From Deltaproteobacteria bacterium (GTDB lineage: Bacteria > Desulfobacterota > SM23-61): 10,530 nucleotides of DNA. This document shows positions 9,201 to 10,530 of this stretch, piece by piece. Position numbers and translations under genes: made by a program. The notes below the pieces were generated by a model that was not told the DNA's origin, did no database searches, and was given only the letters and a program-made list of their open reading frames with translations. Each line of letters begins with the position of its first letter. Position 1 is the stretch's first letter. The stretch is from assembly GCA_029857975.1 (NCBI GenBank), contig JAOUFX010000049.1:1-10530 (forward strand), read 5' to 3'.

Positions 9201-9359
9201 TACATGCGGGAACAGATGCCGATCCTCATGCCCCAAGTGATGAACAGCCTGATGCCGCACATGACTGGAGAGGTCGTCCCTCTGGTTACCCAACCGATGA
9301 TTGATTACCTCAGAGGAAAGAATCCTGCGCTCCTTGCCCTGCCACCCGGACCAAAATAA
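6249..9359 (+). CDS. FAD-linked oxidase / Fe-S / CCG-domain fusion oxidoreductase with Met-rich C-terminal tail
   Basis: The 1036-residue protein fuses functions that are often separate (GlcD plus GlcF or HdrD). Residues about 50-215 form the FAD-binding domain of the GlcD/vanillyl-alcohol oxidase type (LTPRGKATSGYGGA; YPSSTVGGWLAQGGAGIGSY), followed by the cap and substrate domain to about 460, ending VDPKGFMNPGKVI. Two [4Fe-4S] motifs follow (C512/515/518/522 and C563/566/569/573). Then come two cysteine-rich CCG domains: C649, C682-C683, C719, C722, with CCA for the usual CCG; and C779, C815-C816-G, C852, C855. Residues 901-1020 hold 23 methionines and many MP pairs. Known relatives oxidise D-lactate, glycolate or other 2-hydroxyacids, or pass electrons from ETF to a membrane carrier. 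The electron path is probably substrate to FAD to Fe-S to CCG-bound cluster to a quinone or other acceptor. Substrate and acceptor cannot be told from sequence. No transmembrane helix is evident. It is monocistronic, with repeat-rich flanks. Confidence 0.85.
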   Translation: MGKMSTERKIFLEEKFGNRLSWHKKERKLYGHDIAEMPSLFKPLIGNTIPEGVVQPESESELRELVQWAAKENVPLTPRGKATSGYGGAIPAQKGLVVDFYRMQRILNVDPAAQTATVEAGVVWERLDQKLAKQGLTLRLYPTSYPSSTVGGWLAQGGAGIGSYQAGWFRDNILSARVVLPTGEVREFTGNDLNLISDAEGITGFITQVTLQVQPLEELEVVSIGCPNPHDLQRLVESIVAADLPIWSLMFINPRMAELKNRAPLMEHNGHPIEERVLLPAAYVMTLAYRKKDGDSVTGKLPGLLKQCEAEILSERIAEHEWQNRFKLMVVKRLGPSLVPAEVVIPLSKLGEVMAEIERKINQPLVKEGLVIRKGAQGTLEVVILGFIPSDQRRFGYNLVFGLMLTLLKIAEKHGGRAYSTGLYFTKKATHVLGADRLARLKAFKREVDPKGFMNPGKVIGNGMVSAALSLASAFESLIRPFGNYVITQLGERPTQPVRDIPADVAWYAYSCSQCGYCVDECDQFYGRGWESQSPRGKWYWLREYMEGREDWDQFMVDTILVCTTCEICNLRCSAALPIEPSWMKLRGQLVDEQKKMTFPPFEMMSAALQAEGNIWAGYRRNRSTWFPEDLKPKHGPEHKSSNVYFAGCTASYVEHDIAMASVRLLDAAGVDFSYLGPKENCCATPMLVAGKWDVFVETMKKNIQSVKEAGADTVISSCPACDMMWRQVYPVWTKKLGIEFGIKARHYTEIISDKIKTGEFQFPPNSLQPATVTWHDSCHIGRASGVYDPPRDVIKAIPNVNFVEMSHNRQNAHCCGSVLTLIKEPPVAADIGKTRLEEAVEAGAQKVLALCPCCEVQLRVTAQKKNVPMEVVDLAHFAAAALGYEFPDPHPEVQAQWAVFEAMIGLMTPHGFAGLMNTMWPELIAAMPFGMGKMMRGMGKIPGTLELMKPMFPVLFPRLLPMMMPKLMSTLLEKVAERIPMPDYMREQMPILMPQVMNSLMPHMTGEVVPLVTQPMIDYLRGKNPALLALPPGPK

Positions 9360-9400
9360 AAGGGAAATGTAACAGTTTAGCCCTTTGATAAAATTGGCCA

Positions 9401-9535
9401 AACTTCAATGCAAAATGCAAAAATTAAATTGAAAACTTCAAAAATGACTATGGTTTTACAGAAAATTTTGCATTTTTCAATTGGCAATTTTCACTTTTCA
9501 ATGAAATTTAGCGTGGCTTTTCAAAACGCTAAATT
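9401..9535. repeat. AT-rich intergenic inverted repeats
   Basis: This lies in the 342-bp gap between the oxidoreductase and the acyl-CoA synthetase. It includes an inverted pair aatgcaaaat (9407-9416) and attttgcatt (9465-9474), a run of related words (ttcaattggcaattttcacttttcaa, in two overlapping pieces around 9477-9501), and a hairpin of aatttagcg (9505-9513) with cgctaaatt (9527-9535) around a 13-nt loop. None is followed by a T-run, so these look like dispersed intergenic repeats rather than a terminator. No coding signal is seen. Confidence 0.5.
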
Positions 9536-9561
9536 GATACAGGGAAATTATTGTCAACGTC

Positions 9562-9606
9562 AAATCCCCCCTGCCCCCCTTTAATAAAGAGGGGTTAGGG
9601 GGATTT
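9562..9606. repeat. C-tract/G-tract imperfect palindrome
   Basis: The outer arms aaatccccc (9562-9570) and gggggattt (9598-9606) are exact inverted copies. The inner arms ccccccttta and taaagagggg pair with one mismatch around a short AT loop. Such C-run/G-run palindromes are a common mobile-like intergenic repeat type in Desulfobacterota and some other phyla. It could also form a strong hairpin in RNA just upstream of the next gene's promoter. Confidence 0.6.
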
Positions 9607-9631
9607 TAGTAAAGGGTGTTGCCCCCCATAC

Positions 9632-9660
9632 TTGCCTCAGTTTTTTCCCTGTGGTAACAT
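9632..9660 (+). promoter_or_regulatory. Candidate sigma-70 promoter for the acyl-CoA synthetase gene
   Basis: TTGCCT (9632-9637) and TAACAT (9655-9660) are separated by 17 bp, and each matches 4 of 6 consensus bases. The start of transcription would lie near 9667, about 35 nt before the ATG. Such matches arise often by chance. Position and spacing are the main support. Confidence 0.3.
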
Positions 9661-9701
9661 TCTTTCGCGTACGATAAAGGTCGATGGAACAGGAGAAGAC
9701 A

Positions 9702-10530
9702 ATGCCCGATGTTTTCAGATATTTTTTCGAACCCAGAAGTGTGGCTATTATTGGTGCATCAAAAACTCCGGGGAAGGCCGGGAATGAGATCTTGAAAAAT
9801 ATGATAGCCAATGGATTTGCCGGTAAGGTTTTTCCCATCAATCCGACGGAAGAGGATATCATGGGCTTCAGGGCTTTTCGTTCGGTACAAGACATTCCCG
9901 AACCGGTGGACCTGGCGGTCTTCATTGTGCCGGCGGAAAAAACTCTGGAGCCACTCCAGGAGTGTGCAGAGAAAAAAGTACCGGCGGTAGTCATTGCCTC
10001 TGGGGGGTATGCCGAAGTGGGCCATCAGGGAGCTCGACTGCAGGAAAAGATTCTGGCGGTGGCCAAAGCCGCCGGGATGAGAATTATCGGGCCCAATACC
10101 AGCGGCCTGACCAGTACTCCCGCATCCCTTACCACGACTTTTTTCCCCCTGGGAAAAATCCGTAGGGGGCCCATCAGCTACATTGCCCAGACCGGTAATT
10201 TTGCCACTCATACCATGAAATGGATCCTGACCGGGGAAAATTTTGGCGTGGCTCGCGTGGCTGGGTTGGGCAATAAGATCGACGTGGAAGACGCCGAAGT
10301 TCTGGAATACTTAGGTGCAGATCCGGAAACGAAGGCCATTTTGATGTATATCGAAGGATTGCGGAATGCCCGCCGTTTCTTCGAGGTGGCCCGGAAGATC
10401 ACCAAGAAAAAACCCGTTGTCGTTCTTAAAGGAGGGCGGACAAAAACCGGCGCCGCAAGAGCTTTTACGCATACTGCTTCTCTGGCCGGGAATGAATTGG
10501 TTTTAGATGGGGCGTTCCGGCAGGCCGGGA
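9702..10530 (+). CDS. Acyl-CoA synthetase, NDP (ADP)-forming type, alpha domain (3' end beyond window)
   Basis: The 276 codons present begin MPDVFRYFFEPRSVAIIGAS, the CoA-binding Rossmann start of ADP-forming acetate/acyl-CoA ligases (SucD-like alpha part). Later features are GGYAEVGHQG, GPNTSGL (most members have GPNCLG), AQTGNFATH in place of the usual SQSGALG, and RAFTHTASLAG with H257 at the place of the phospho-histidine loop (usual form SHTGSLAG). The family makes acyl-CoA or, run in reverse, yields ATP from acyl-CoA, ADP and phosphate through a phospho-His relay. Whether an ATP-grasp beta domain is fused downstream lies outside the window. An aggaga site 5 nt upstream supports the ATG at 9702; an in-frame ATG at 9684 has a poorer site. 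The variant motifs suggest a diverged substrate range or reduced activity, so acetate should not be assumed. Confidence 0.85.
   Translation, partial: MPDVFRYFFEPRSVAIIGASKTPGKAGNEILKNMIANGFAGKVFPINPTEEDIMGFRAFRSVQDIPEPVDLAVFIVPAEKTLEPLQECAEKKVPAVVIASGGYAEVGHQGARLQEKILAVAKAAGMRIIGPNTSGLTSTPASLTTTFFPLGKIRRGPISYIAQTGNFATHTMKWILTGENFGVARVAGLGNKIDVEDAEVLEYLGADPETKAILMYIEGLRNARRFFEVARKITKKKPVVVLKGGRTKTGAARAFTHTASLAGNELVLDGAFRQAG

Noticed and set aside
9581..9994. 137-residue minus-strand open frame over the start of the acyl-CoA synthetase gene
   Set aside because: It overlaps the clear CoA-binding domain on the + strand, has no recognisable domain and runs into the C/G-tract repeat.

Overview
The window reads as chromosomal DNA from a strictly anaerobic, selenocysteine-using bacterium. 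The gene content is a modular Sec-containing formate dehydrogenase, a flavin/Fe-S oxidoreductase with heterodisulfide-reductase-type CCG domains, an acetoacetate-CoA ligase and an ADP-forming-type acyl-CoA synthetase. Together with intergenic repeats of the 'cgcagagaacgcagag' and C-tract/G-tract kinds, this points to the syntrophic or sulfate-reducing Desulfobacterota (former Deltaproteobacteria, e.g. Syntrophia-like). That placement is inference from gene content, not from a marker gene. All supported genes lie on the + strand.

Region 1 (1-2970) is a formate dehydrogenase unit. It holds the last 23 codons of a Cys-rich flavoprotein, probably the NAD(P)-linked diaphorase partner, then a 210-bp repeat-bearing spacer, then fdhA (283-2970). 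fdhA is read as one 895-residue selenoprotein: the TGA at 1339-1341 sits in the active-site motif and is followed by a SECIS hairpin with the same 5-base apical loop and the same 18-nt spacing as E. coli fdhF. A caller that treats this TGA as stop would split the gene in two. A palindromic terminator-like hairpin follows at 2980-3001.

Region 2 (3125-6067) is a two-gene operon. It encodes acetoacetate-CoA ligase (aacS) and, 19 bp further on, an unrecognised 292-residue protein with motifs suggestive of the RpiA/NagB/CoA-transferase fold. A textbook intrinsic terminator closes it.

Region 3 (6249-9359) is a single large gene for a 1036-residue fusion: a GlcD-type FAD domain, two [4Fe-4S] motifs, two CCG domains, and an unusual methionine/proline-rich C-terminal tail of about 130 residues.

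Region 4 (9360-10530) is a 342-bp intergenic stretch packed with inverted repeats, then the first 276 codons of an acyl-CoA synthetase alpha domain of the NDP-forming family, cut by the window edge.

Functionally, the segment fits acid and acyl-CoA catabolism tied to formate/H2-type electron disposal. Acids are activated to CoA esters (AacS, ADP-forming synthetase), a 2-hydroxyacid-type or similar donor is oxidised by the FAD/CCG fusion, and electrons are interconverted with CO2/formate by the Fe-S-rich FdhA. The clearest points for a second look are the Sec recoding, the Met-rich tail, and the unidentified partner of AacS. I found no CRISPR array, tRNA, rRNA, transposase or phage gene.
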